NCBI GenBank assembly: GCA_021202845.1
Contig: JAJQCF010000023.1
Location: forward strand, 83,081 to 147,080
DNA: 64,000 bases
Source of the DNA: Oscillospiraceae bacterium
Lineage (GTDB): Bacteria > Bacillota > Clostridia > Oscillospirales > Oscillospiraceae
Reading direction: 5' to 3'
Shown in pieces: positions 43,774 to 51,254 of this stretch. The position numbers and the translations under genes were made by a program. Numbering within the stretch: position 1 is the first letter of the stretch; each line of letters opens with the position of its first letter. The notes below the pieces were generated by a model. It was not told the origin of the DNA. It did no database searches and saw nothing but the letters and a program-made list of their open reading frames with translations.

Positions 43774-43802
43774 ATTATACAATTATTTTGCCGAGGGCGC
43801 AA
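43774..43802 (-). promoter_or_regulatory. Promoter giving a probable leaderless mRNA
   Basis: On the - strand TTGCGC (43797-43802), 17-bp spacer, TATAAT (43774-43779). The start codon ATG lies six bases after the -10, so transcription should begin at or within a base or two of its A. Confidence 0.65.
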
Positions 43803-43860
43803 GGGCTTATATTGGTCTCCGTATTCGACCATACATCACAAACTACGCTTTATTGAAGAG

Positions 43861-43895
43861 AAAAACCGAAGCGTGACGCGCGGTCACGCTTCGGT
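43861..43895 (-). terminator. Terminator of the C45-like lipoprotein gene
   Basis: Perfect 13-bp stem (43865-43877 with 43883-43895), five-base loop; on the - strand TTTTTCTC follows. Confidence 0.88.
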
Positions 43896-43928
43896 CAGCA
43901 AGTGGATTAGATTGATTTTATGTTTTTA

Positions 43929-45572
43929 TCAGCCGCCGAACTGGAAGATGTCCCATTCGCCCTGCCAGTCCATCGGGTTGCCGAGGCAGAAGTAGCAGGT
44001 GCTTGCACCGTCGCGCAGAACAGCTATCTTCGCGGCGTTTGTGCCGGAGGTCAGGCCGCCGTCCTTGAGTGTGCCCTGAACCGAGCCGTAGACATAGCCC
44101 GTAGGCACGAGGTTGCCGTCGTCGTCCTCCATAACGTAGATGTACTCGCCGGTCTCGCGGTCACGGATATACGTTGACTGGAACATATTCTGGAGGGTGT
44201 AGACATCTATCGTGCCCTTGACATCCTCAAGCTCCCACATGAGCGTCCAGAAGCGGTCCTCGCTGGTGGTGTTGGCGTTGAAAATTGTCATCGGAACGTC
44301 GGTGAGCTGGTCGTTTTCGTCATAGCTGAACGGGCAGAGGAAGTGGTTGGCGCAGACGATGTAGTCGGGGTCTGTCCAGTCCTCGCCGGTGTACTCGCCC
44401 GCGTAGCGCACGGCATAGCGGTCGGGGCTGACTTCTATCACGGACAGGGTGTCCTCGTCGCAGACCATCCAGTTCCACGCGCCGTCGCGCAGGACGGTGG
44501 TGCGGCCGGTTATCTCGCGGTAGCGCTCGGAGCCGTGCTCAAGAATGTCCAGAGCCTCCTCCGCGGTGTCGGCCTCCTTTATGGCGTAGAACAGCAGGTT
44601 CGGCCAAGGAACGCCGTAAGCGCTGCCGTAGTACGGTCCGCCCTCGTAGGTCAAACTGGCCTCGGTGGTCGCGCCGCCGAAGTGGTGGCTGATGGAAACG
44701 CCCTTGTCGTTCACAAGCAGCAGGCCGTTGGCGGAGGGTACGTTGCCGACCGTCCAGACGGTGTTGCTGTCCTCGGCCTCGTAAACCATTGACGCCTGAT
44801 AGCAGAGACCCGCCTGCTGGGTGTGGCGCACCTGCGAGGAAATTGTGCTGCCATCCACGGTTGCGCTGCCTTTGACGGCTACGCTGTTGCAGCCGTCGCC
44901 GTTTATGTAGCCCTCGGCTGCACCGTTGGCGTCGCTGCCGCTCATGTAGGAGCCCGGGTCGCCCCAGAGCCAGCAGTCAAATATGCTCGCGGCCAGCACG
45001 CGGTAAAACGGTTCGGCATAATCGGCGTTGGCAGTGTCGCCATACTCCGCGGCACTCAGCGCGCTCTCCGCGCCGTCGGTCATGCCCTGAAGCAGCTCCG
45101 TCTGCGTCGGGTCGAGCGCATCTATCTGGTAGGCGTACTCGTCCATTGCGGCGATAGTCTCTTCAAGACCCTTTTCCGCGCACATCTCGCCCCACCAGTA
45201 GTCGGTGGAGGCGGCTATCATGTCGGCACACTCCTCGCCTATGGTGTAGCCGATGTCATACCATTCGCCAGTCAGCTCGCCGACCCACTGAGCCTTATCC
45301 GCATATTGCAGATAGCCTGCGGTGTCATATTGCGCGGAGCGGACGTTGCGCCCGCCGGGAATGTAAACGCCTGCGGACTCCGCCGTCGGTTCCGCCGTTT
45401 CCTCCGGCTCGGCCTCTGCGGGCTCGGGAGTCGGCTCTGCCTGAGTTGTGGTTGTTGTTTCGGGCTCGGTTGTCGCAGTCGAGCTCTGACCGCACGCCGC
45501 CATTGACATAACGAGCGCGAGCGCTGCCAAGAGCGCCGTAAGACGTGTCAATTTCTTTCCTTTCAGCTTCAT
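43929..45572 (-). CDS. C45/Ntn-hydrolase-like lipoprotein
   Basis: A 547-aa secreted lipoprotein: signal peptide with lipobox Cys27 (MAAC), then a Thr/Glu/Pro-rich linker (28-68). The catalytic-type domain has GDGCNSVAVKGSATVDGSTI with Cys228, like the autoprocessed Cys of C45 acyl-transferases and phospholipase-B-like Ntn hydrolases. Conserved Asn/Trp blocks follow (WTVGNVPSANG, WNWMVCDEDTLSVIEV, CANHFLCP). Substrate unknown; an amide such as a conjugated bile acid, penicillin or acyl amino acid is only a guess. The LysR gene upstream may control it. Confidence 0.7.
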   Translation of the reverse strand: MKLKGKKLTRLTALLAALALVMSMAACGQSSTATTEPETTTTTQAEPTPEPAEAEPEETAEPTAESAGVYIPGGRNVRSAQYDTAGYLQYADKAQWVGELTGEWYDIGYTIGEECADMIAASTDYWWGEMCAEKGLEETIAAMDEYAYQIDALDPTQTELLQGMTDGAESALSAAEYGDTANADYAEPFYRVLAASIFDCWLWGDPGSYMSGSDANGAAEGYINGDGCNSVAVKGSATVDGSTISSQVRHTQQAGLCYQASMVYEAEDSNTVWTVGNVPSANGLLLVNDKGVSISHHFGGATTEASLTYEGGPYYGSAYGVPWPNLLFYAIKEADTAEEALDILEHGSERYREITGRTTVLRDGAWNWMVCDEDTLSVIEVSPDRYAVRYAGEYTGEDWTDPDYIVCANHFLCPFSYDENDQLTDVPMTIFNANTTSEDRFWTLMWELEDVKGTIDVYTLQNMFQSTYIRDRETGEYIYVMEDDDGNLVPTGYVYGSVQGTLKDGGLTSGTNAAKIAVLRDGASTCYFCLGNPMDWQGEWDIFQFGG

Positions 45573-45621
45573 TTTTCATGGCCCCTTTGTCATTATTTTG
45601 CCGAAAATCTTCGACAATCAA

Positions 45622-45650
45622 AGTATAACATATGGCCATATTGATGTAAA
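45622..45650 (-). promoter_or_regulatory. Promoter with central palindrome for the C45-like gene
   Basis: On the - strand TTTACA (45645-45650) and TATACT (45622-45627), 17 bp apart. The perfect 12-bp palindrome ATATGGCCATAT (45630-45641) fills the spacer, an ideal repressor site. Confidence 0.65.
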
Positions 45651-45696
45651 ATCTAAAGCGGAAAGCTCCCGTTTCCAATTAGGAAAGATAGATTTC

Positions 45697-46557
45697 TTAA
45701 ATGTGCGCCGCGTCGAATAGTGACTTGAACAGCGCCGCCGGGCGGGAGAGCGTGCAGTTTTTACGGAATAAAAGCGCCATGCCGACGCTGTATTCCTCTT
45801 CTAATTCCAAAAAAGCGACGCGGCCGAAGTTATACGGAGTTATTTCACCGGCCAACAAAAATGATGCGCCGCCGCCGTCGCAGATAAGGGAAACTATCAT
45901 GTCCTCCCGCGAGCTGACGCCTGCCGTTTTCGGCGTAAAGCCGTTCTCGCGGCATATATTCACATAATAGTCGTACATACCCGTTTCGGGTGCCATAAAA
46001 ATGAACCTCTCATCCCGCAGCTCCCACACGGATATGCGCTCCCCGCGCTGTGCCAGAGGGTGGTGTGCAGGCAGAATCGCACCAACACGTTGACGGCCGA
46101 AAATAATGCGTTCCAGCCTGCTGCTGTCGGAGTATGGCGTCCCCGCAAAGCCCAATTCAAATTCCCCGCTCTCCACGGCCTTAACCGCCTCTGGTCCGTG
46201 GCGCTCAGTCAGAGTGACGGTTATAGACGGGCACTGTTCGGCAAAGCGTCGAACGAACGGTGTGACGGAGGTGTGCATGGGTATGGTGACCACACTCAGC
46301 CCGCCGCCCACAAGCGAGGCCGTCATCTCGTTGTATTCGTTCACAATTCTCTCCGCGTGCGCAAGGCAGGCTCTTCCCTCCGGCGTGAGAGCCACGCTTT
46401 TCGGCTTGCGCATGAGCAGCGCGCAGCCCAGTTCGCCCTCCAGCGCGGCAACGTGTTTGGAAACCGCGCTGGCGGTCAGATACAGCTCGTCAGCCGCCGC
46501 GCTGAAGCTGCCCAAACGAGCCACAGTGATAAAACTCCGCAGCTTTTCAATATCCAT
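45697..46557 (-). CDS. LysR-family transcriptional regulator
   Basis: A 286-aa regulator. The helix-turn-helix (about 3-62) has FITVARLGSFSAAADELYLTASAVSKHVAALEGELG, the LysR signature; the rest is a periplasmic-binding-type effector domain. Ligand unknown. GGAGG precedes the ATG. It lies directly upstream of, and on the same strand as, the C45-like lipoprotein gene, a likely target. Confidence 0.92.
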   Translation of the reverse strand: MDIEKLRSFITVARLGSFSAAADELYLTASAVSKHVAALEGELGCALLMRKPKSVALTPEGRACLAHAERIVNEYNEMTASLVGGGLSVVTIPMHTSVTPFVRRFAEQCPSITVTLTERHGPEAVKAVESGEFELGFAGTPYSDSSRLERIIFGRQRVGAILPAHHPLAQRGERISVWELRDERFIFMAPETGMYDYYVNICRENGFTPKTAGVSSREDMIVSLICDGGGASFLLAGEITPYNFGRVAFLELEEEYSVGMALLFRKNCTLSRPAALFKSLFDAAHI

Positions 46558-46621
46558 GTATGTACGCCTCCAAATTATGCGCCGGAAATGTACATTGTAT
46601 TTATAGTCTTACTTATTATGT

Positions 46622-46655
46622 ATTATACCATTTCCCCGTTTCCTCCGCAACGGGG
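46622..46655 (-). promoter_or_regulatory. Promoter of the LysR gene with inverted repeat
   Basis: On the - strand TTGCGG (46645-46650) and TATAAT (46622-46627), 17-bp spacer, TGG before the -10. CCCCGTT/AACGGGG (46634-46640, 46649-46655) overlaps the -35, possibly an autoregulatory site. The rest of the 46558-46841 gap has only weak hairpins. Confidence 0.6.
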
Positions 46656-46841
46656 TTTCTGGTGCTTCGTATCAGATATTTGCTCTCTGATTACAGCTTG
46701 TTTGTAGTGAGCAGATTTCAGCTCAAAAGATATAAAATGGAAATATAGAGCAATGCAAAGCACTGCCTCCAGTGGCTCTAAGACCACGTTTCGAGACAGC
46801 GCCTTGTGCTGTTTATACTTTTGGGGCCGCAATATATCCCC

Positions 46842-47675
46842 TCACGTTAGCTTGCTAATCGCCTTCACGCCGTTCCACAGCAGGCTGCGGAAGCGTGGGG
46901 CGGCTATGGCGGCGGTTTGTTCGACCTCTTCCTGCGTTAAAGGTACTGCGGACAATCCGGCGGCTTTGTTGGAGATGCAGGATATTCCGGCGACGCGCAG
47001 ACCCATGTGGCGCGCGGCTACGGCTTCGCAGGCGGTGGACATTCCCACGGCGTCAGCGCCCAGCAGTCCGGCCATGCGCACCTCCGCGGGGGTCTCGTAG
47101 CTGGGGCCGGTGAACTGGATGTAAACGCCCTCGCGCAGAGGAATATCCAGCTTCTGCGCCTCGGCACGCAGCGCATCGCGCAGCTCGCGGTCGTAGACCT
47201 CGCTCATATCGGGAAAGCGCACGCCCAGCTCGTCTATGTTCTCGCCGATGAGCGGGTTGGGGAACAGCGGCATCAGGTGGTCGGTTATCAGCATCAAGTC
47301 TCCCGCGGAAAATTCGGGGTTCACGCCTCCGGCGGCGTTCGTAAGCACGAGCGCTTTCGCGCCCAGCAGTCCGCACACCCGCGCGGGCAGCACAACGTCG
47401 GAGGGAGAGTAACCCTCGTAATAATGTACGCGCCCCTGCATTACGACGATGGGTATGCCGTCCAGCCGCCCGAACACGAACCGCCCCGCGTGGGACGGAG
47501 CCGTGGAAACGGGGAAGCCCTCGATGTCGCGGTAGTCTACCACGGCCTCCGGCTCTATCATCTCGGCAAACGCGCCAAGGCCGCTGCCCAGCGTTATCGC
47601 TATCTGCGGAACGAAATCGGTTTTTGCGCGTATTTGGTCGCGGCAGGACAGGAGTTTGGCATATGTACTGTTCAT
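46842..47675 (-). CDS. Purine nucleoside phosphorylase
   Basis: Trimeric PNP of about 277 aa that phosphorolyses guanosine/inosine for salvage. Motifs: TLGSGLGAF (phosphate loop), SHAGRFVFG, QGRVHYYEGY, LTNAAGG, and GPSYETPAEVRM with VGMST. Start: ATG 47675 fits the AAAGGA RBS better than ATG 47684, which is nearly inside it. It lies 16 bp after radC. No strong terminator is visible downstream. Confidence 0.94.
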   Translation of the reverse strand: MNSTYAKLLSCRDQIRAKTDFVPQIAITLGSGLGAFAEMIEPEAVVDYRDIEGFPVSTAPSHAGRFVFGRLDGIPIVVMQGRVHYYEGYSPSDVVLPARVCGLLGAKALVLTNAAGGVNPEFSAGDLMLITDHLMPLFPNPLIGENIDELGVRFPDMSEVYDRELRDALRAEAQKLDIPLREGVYIQFTGPSYETPAEVRMAGLLGADAVGMSTACEAVAARHMGLRVAGISCISNKAAGLSAVPLTQEEVEQTAAIAAPRFRSLLWNGVKAISKLT

Positions 47676-47691
47676 ATTTGTCATTTTCCTT

Positions 47692-48372
47692 TCAGAAAAT
47701 TTGGCTGTCTTTCAGGGAAATATAGTCGTTTTGGCAGATTATTATGTGGTCAACCAGCTCTACGCCGACAGTTTCAAGACAGGTGCGGAGGCGGCGGGTC
47801 GTGCTGATGTCCTCAGCGGAGGGCAGAGCGGTGCCGGATATATGGTTATGGGACAGAACCACGCCCGCGGCGTTGTCGCGGAAAGCGATTTCCACCACAT
47901 GACGCGGGAGAATGTCCACACGGTTGACAAGGCCGTGGGCGAGAATGTGGAATTTTATCAGTCGGCGGCTGTTCGTGAGCGTGAGCATACAGGCCATTTC
48001 GCGGTTGACGTAGTCGTAGTAAGGCATCAGATAGTCGCCGAGCTTCTCAATACTGGACAGCTGCGGACGGCGGGGATGCTCCGCAACAAGATAGCGCCGG
48101 TTAATTTCGGACGTGAGGCGCAGGAGCATAGCGGCGCTGGGGCCGATGCCGTCAACCTCCTGCAAGTCGGCCAGCTCTGCGTCGAACACTCCGCGGAAGC
48201 CGCCGAAGTGGTCGAGCAGATTGTGCGCCAGCACGTTCGTGTCGCGGCGCGGTATGGCGAACGACAGCAAAAATTCCAGTGCCTCGACGTCGGAAAAGCT
48301 CTCCAGCGAGTGGCCTTCAAAGCGCTCGCGCAGACGGCTGCGGTGGCCGTCGTGGGTGTTGTCTCCGCTCAT
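47692..48372 (-). CDS. radC: RadC/MPN-domain protein
   Basis: A 226-aa protein with an N-terminal helix-hairpin-helix (LADLQEVDGIGPSAAMLL) and a JAMM metalloprotease-like domain with LSHNHISGTALPSAED, the HxH...D zinc set. Often labelled DNA repair protein RadC; the repair role is disputed and the function open. GTG/ATG overlap with tsaD by 4 bp. Confidence 0.92.
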   Translation of the reverse strand: MSGDNTHDGHRSRLRERFEGHSLESFSDVEALEFLLSFAIPRRDTNVLAHNLLDHFGGFRGVFDAELADLQEVDGIGPSAAMLLRLTSEINRRYLVAEHPRRPQLSSIEKLGDYLMPYYDYVNREMACMLTLTNSRRLIKFHILAHGLVNRVDILPRHVVEIAFRDNAAGVVLSHNHISGTALPSAEDISTTRRLRTCLETVGVELVDHIIICQNDYISLKDSQIF

Positions 48373-49385
48373 GCGCCCCTCCTGTCCAGCTCCATTGTGG
48401 CATAGGCGTTCAGGTCGCTGCCCGCGCGGACGCCGTCAAGATATTCGTAGTAGCCCTGTGCGCCAATCATAGCGGCGTTGTCCCCGCACAGCTTCGGCGG
48501 CGGGACGAACAGCTCCAGCCCGTTGGCTTGCGCCGCGGCTGCAAGGTCGGCTCTTATACGGCTGTTGGCAGCCACGCCGCCCGCGGCGACTAACTTTGTG
48601 CGCCCTGTCTCCCGCGCGGCGGCAACGGCGCGCGGCACAAGGCTCTCGCTGACCGCCCGCGCAAAGCTCGCGCAGAGCGAGGACCTGTCCAGCTCATCTC
48701 CGCGCTGTTCGGCGTTGTGGACGATATTGACAACCGCAGTTTTGAGGCCGGAAAAGCTCATGTCATAGGGCGCGCCGTCTATGTGGGCAACGGGCAGACG
48801 GTATTTCGTGTCGTCGCCGCCGCGTGAAAGCTCGTCCACGGGTCGGCCTCCCGGGTAGGGAAGCCCCAGCACGCGCGCGGTCTTGTCAAAGCACTCGCCC
48901 GCGGCGTCGTCGCGCGTGGAACCCAAAATATGCATATCCGTGTAGCTGCGCACATCGGCAATGAGCGTGTTGCCGCCGGATATGGCAAGGCAGAGAAACG
49001 GCGGCTCCAGCTCGGGAAAGGCGAGATAATTTGCCGCAATGTGCCCGCGTATGTGGTGGACGGGAATCAGCGGCACACCCAGCGCGGAGGCGGCGCTTTT
49101 GGCAAAGTTGACGCCCACAAGCACCGCGCCGATAAGCCCCGGCGCGTAGGCGACCGCGACGGCGTCTATATCGCTCTTGCGGATTCCGGCGGCGGCAACG
49201 GCTCTGTCCGCAAGCTGGAAAATGACCTCTACATGGCTGCGCGAGGCTATCTCCGGCACCACTCCGCCGTACACGGCGTGTAATCCGGCTTGAGAAAATA
49301 TCTGGTCGGCCAGAACCTCCCGCCCGTCGCGCACCAGCGCCACGGCAGTCTCGTCGCAGGTGGACTCTACGGACATAATTATCAT
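48369..49385 (-). CDS. tsaD: tRNA threonylcarbamoyladenosine synthase TsaD
   Basis: Transfers threonylcarbamoyl to A37 of ANN-reading tRNAs with TsaB/TsaE. ASKHA-fold protein of 338 aa: SVESTCDETA at the N terminus, metal ligands H111 and H115 (VHHIRGH), ISGGNT, and KLVAAGGVAANSR. GGAGGCGG precedes the ATG. tsaB and tsaE are not in the window. Confidence 0.97.
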   Translation of the reverse strand: MIIMSVESTCDETAVALVRDGREVLADQIFSQAGLHAVYGGVVPEIASRSHVEVIFQLADRAVAAAGIRKSDIDAVAVAYAPGLIGAVLVGVNFAKSAASALGVPLIPVHHIRGHIAANYLAFPELEPPFLCLAISGGNTLIADVRSYTDMHILGSTRDDAAGECFDKTARVLGLPYPGGRPVDELSRGGDDTKYRLPVAHIDGAPYDMSFSGLKTAVVNIVHNAEQRGDELDRSSLCASFARAVSESLVPRAVAAARETGRTKLVAAGGVAANSRIRADLAAAAQANGLELFVPPPKLCGDNAAMIGAQGYYEYLDGVRAGSDLNAYATMELDRRGA

Positions 49386-49427
49386 ATTTTTACCGCCTCC
49401 AGCCTAATTTTTATTTTTACCAAGGCA

Positions 49428-49456
49428 AGTATAGCACCCCGCGGCCGATTTTACAA
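49428..49456 (-). promoter_or_regulatory. Promoter of tsaD-radC-pnp
   Basis: On the - strand TTGTAA (49451-49456), 17-bp spacer, TATACT (49428-49433) with TGC before the -10. Confidence 0.7.
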
Positions 49457-49473
49457 GTGCGGGAAACAAGCTG

Positions 49474-51159
49474 TCAATTATCCTTCACCAGCACCCTGCA
49501 CTTTTTATTGAAAAAAGCGATGCCGTACTTTTTTATATCCGTTATGCCCTCGTCCAGCAGCCGCTGTTCGTAGTTTTTTTCGTCTATCTGCGCGAGTGCT
49601 CTTTCCGCGCTCTCGGTGAGGGCGTTGACGTTGGAGGCATACTTCAGTTCTATGATGAAGCCGTAGTTGTCCTCGTTGCGGGTAACGGTGATGTCAGGGT
49701 AGCCGTCGCCGCTTTCGATGTTGGATTTTACTTTCCACTCGCGCCCACGGCTGCCCAGCATTGCCAAAAGGATACCGTGGTAGAAGTTCTCCGCAGGGCT
49801 TTTGCTCTGCTTGTCGCGTATGCTTATGGATGCGCTCAGCCACTTGTTAAGATAGTCCTCGATTGCCTCTGTATCGCCCGAAGCGAAAGCGTCGCACAGT
49901 AGGTTTGAACCCGCTGTGTCCTCGTGGATTTTGTCCGAAAACCACTCCTGTATCTCATTGATGAAGATTTCGTTCACTTCGCGGTTGGGAATTACCAAAT
50001 CGTAGTTTCCCTTTCCGTCGGAGCCTCGCGTTGTCAGGTAACCAGTCGTGAAAAGTACGCTCCAAAGGTTGTCGATGTTCTTGTCAATCTCATTGTACGT
50101 CAAGTCAAGGCGCAGCTTCTTCCTGATACTCTCTCCGGCAATCAGCGCCTCGATTTCCTCCTGCGTTTGCCTGTCGGATTTGTCTACAAATCTCCGCACC
50201 ATATCGTTGCCGCTGGTGTTCGCCCAGAAATTCTGCGGAGTGCGGTTCGGCTCCGACATCAGTTGGTCGCACCAGTTTATGACGTCCCATGGGCAGTAGA
50301 CGCTGTTTTGCCCGAAAACATAGCCGTCGTACCACTCTTTTGTTGTCTGGTAATACTCGCTCAGACCGTAGCTCTCCAGCATTTCCTTTACTTCGCTGTC
50401 GGTGAAACCGAACCATTCGTCGTATTTTGTGTCAATTATGGAATAAATCTTGAGGTTGTTCAGCCCCGTGAATATGCTCTCTTTAGAAACGCGCAGACAC
50501 CCCGTCAGCACGGCGCGCTGCAAAAACTCGTTCGTTTTCAGCGCCTCGCCAAACATGACGCGGATTAACTGCACCATTTCGTTATAGTAGCCATAGTGGT
50601 ATGCCTTGTCCAATGGCACATCGTACTCGTCGATGAGTATGACCGCTTTTGCGTCCCAATGTTTCCAAAGCAGTTCAGACAAAACCTTCAGGCTCCGATA
50701 CAGCGTCAAGTCGTCCATATCCGGCCTGAGCAAATTCAAATAGCTCTGTTTCTCGTCAAGGGTCAGCTTACTGCTTTCTGCCAAATAACGCTTTTTTCTC
50801 GCTTCTTCATTGATAATACCCGCAATTAAGCTGCGGCTCGTTTCAAACGTGTTCGCGCCTATGCCTTTCAGGCTGATAGAGATTACAGGATACTTCCCCA
50901 TGTGCTCCGCGCAAAGCTCGGTCTCCTTGCTTATAGCAAGGCCGTCAAATAAGCTCTTATTCGTGCCGACCTCGAAGAACGACTTGAGCATACTCATGTT
51001 CAGGCTCTTGCCGAAGCGCCGCGGACGTGTGAAAAGCGTGACCTCGCTCCAGCTGTTAAGAAGCTCCTTTATCAGCAGCGTTTTGTCCACATAATAAAGG
51101 TTCTCGTCCCGCAGCTTTTCAAAGTTGTCCACGCCTATCGGCAGTCTGCATTTCCGCAT
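49474..51159 (-). CDS. AAA-ATPase-like protein with PD-(D/E)XK nuclease domain (DUF1703 type)
   Basis: A 561-aa protein of a family abundant in gut Clostridia and Bacteroidetes. The N-terminal ATPase starts LPIGVDNFEKLRDENLYYVDKT and has the P-loop-like TRPRRFGKS and Walker B VILIDEYDVPL. The C-terminal nuclease-like domain has PDITV, then FIIELKYA, a D...ExK signature. The role is unknown; selfish or defence functions have been suggested for relatives. Codon use is more AT-rich than in neighbours, hinting at acquisition. The RBS is weak. Confidence 0.85.
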   Translation of the reverse strand: MRKCRLPIGVDNFEKLRDENLYYVDKTLLIKELLNSWSEVTLFTRPRRFGKSLNMSMLKSFFEVGTNKSLFDGLAISKETELCAEHMGKYPVISISLKGIGANTFETSRSLIAGIINEEARKKRYLAESSKLTLDEKQSYLNLLRPDMDDLTLYRSLKVLSELLWKHWDAKAVILIDEYDVPLDKAYHYGYYNEMVQLIRVMFGEALKTNEFLQRAVLTGCLRVSKESIFTGLNNLKIYSIIDTKYDEWFGFTDSEVKEMLESYGLSEYYQTTKEWYDGYVFGQNSVYCPWDVINWCDQLMSEPNRTPQNFWANTSGNDMVRRFVDKSDRQTQEEIEALIAGESIRKKLRLDLTYNEIDKNIDNLWSVLFTTGYLTTRGSDGKGNYDLVIPNREVNEIFINEIQEWFSDKIHEDTAGSNLLCDAFASGDTEAIEDYLNKWLSASISIRDKQSKSPAENFYHGILLAMLGSRGREWKVKSNIESGDGYPDITVTRNEDNYGFIIELKYASNVNALTESAERALAQIDEKNYEQRLLDEGITDIKKYGIAFFNKKCRVLVKDN

Positions 51160-51196
51160 TTTTCAGCACCCGCTTTCCCTGCATTTTGTTGGTTTC

Positions 51197-51225
51197 AGTT
51201 TACCATTTGCTCTCGCGCAAGTCAA
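51197..51225 (-). promoter_or_regulatory. Promoter of the AAA/PD-(D/E)XK gene
   Basis: On the - strand TTGACT (51220-51225), 17-bp spacer, TAAACT (51197-51202). The gene thus forms its own unit after pilB. Confidence 0.6.
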
Positions 51226-51254
51226 GGTGTTAATCTCCGCACTTTTCCGCTCCC

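Noticed and set aside
46700..46841. Terminator or small RNA downstream of the purine nucleoside phosphorylase
   Set aside because: Only 5-bp hairpins (ACAGC/GCTGT, CACTG/CAGTG) without a U-tract are present; not enough support.
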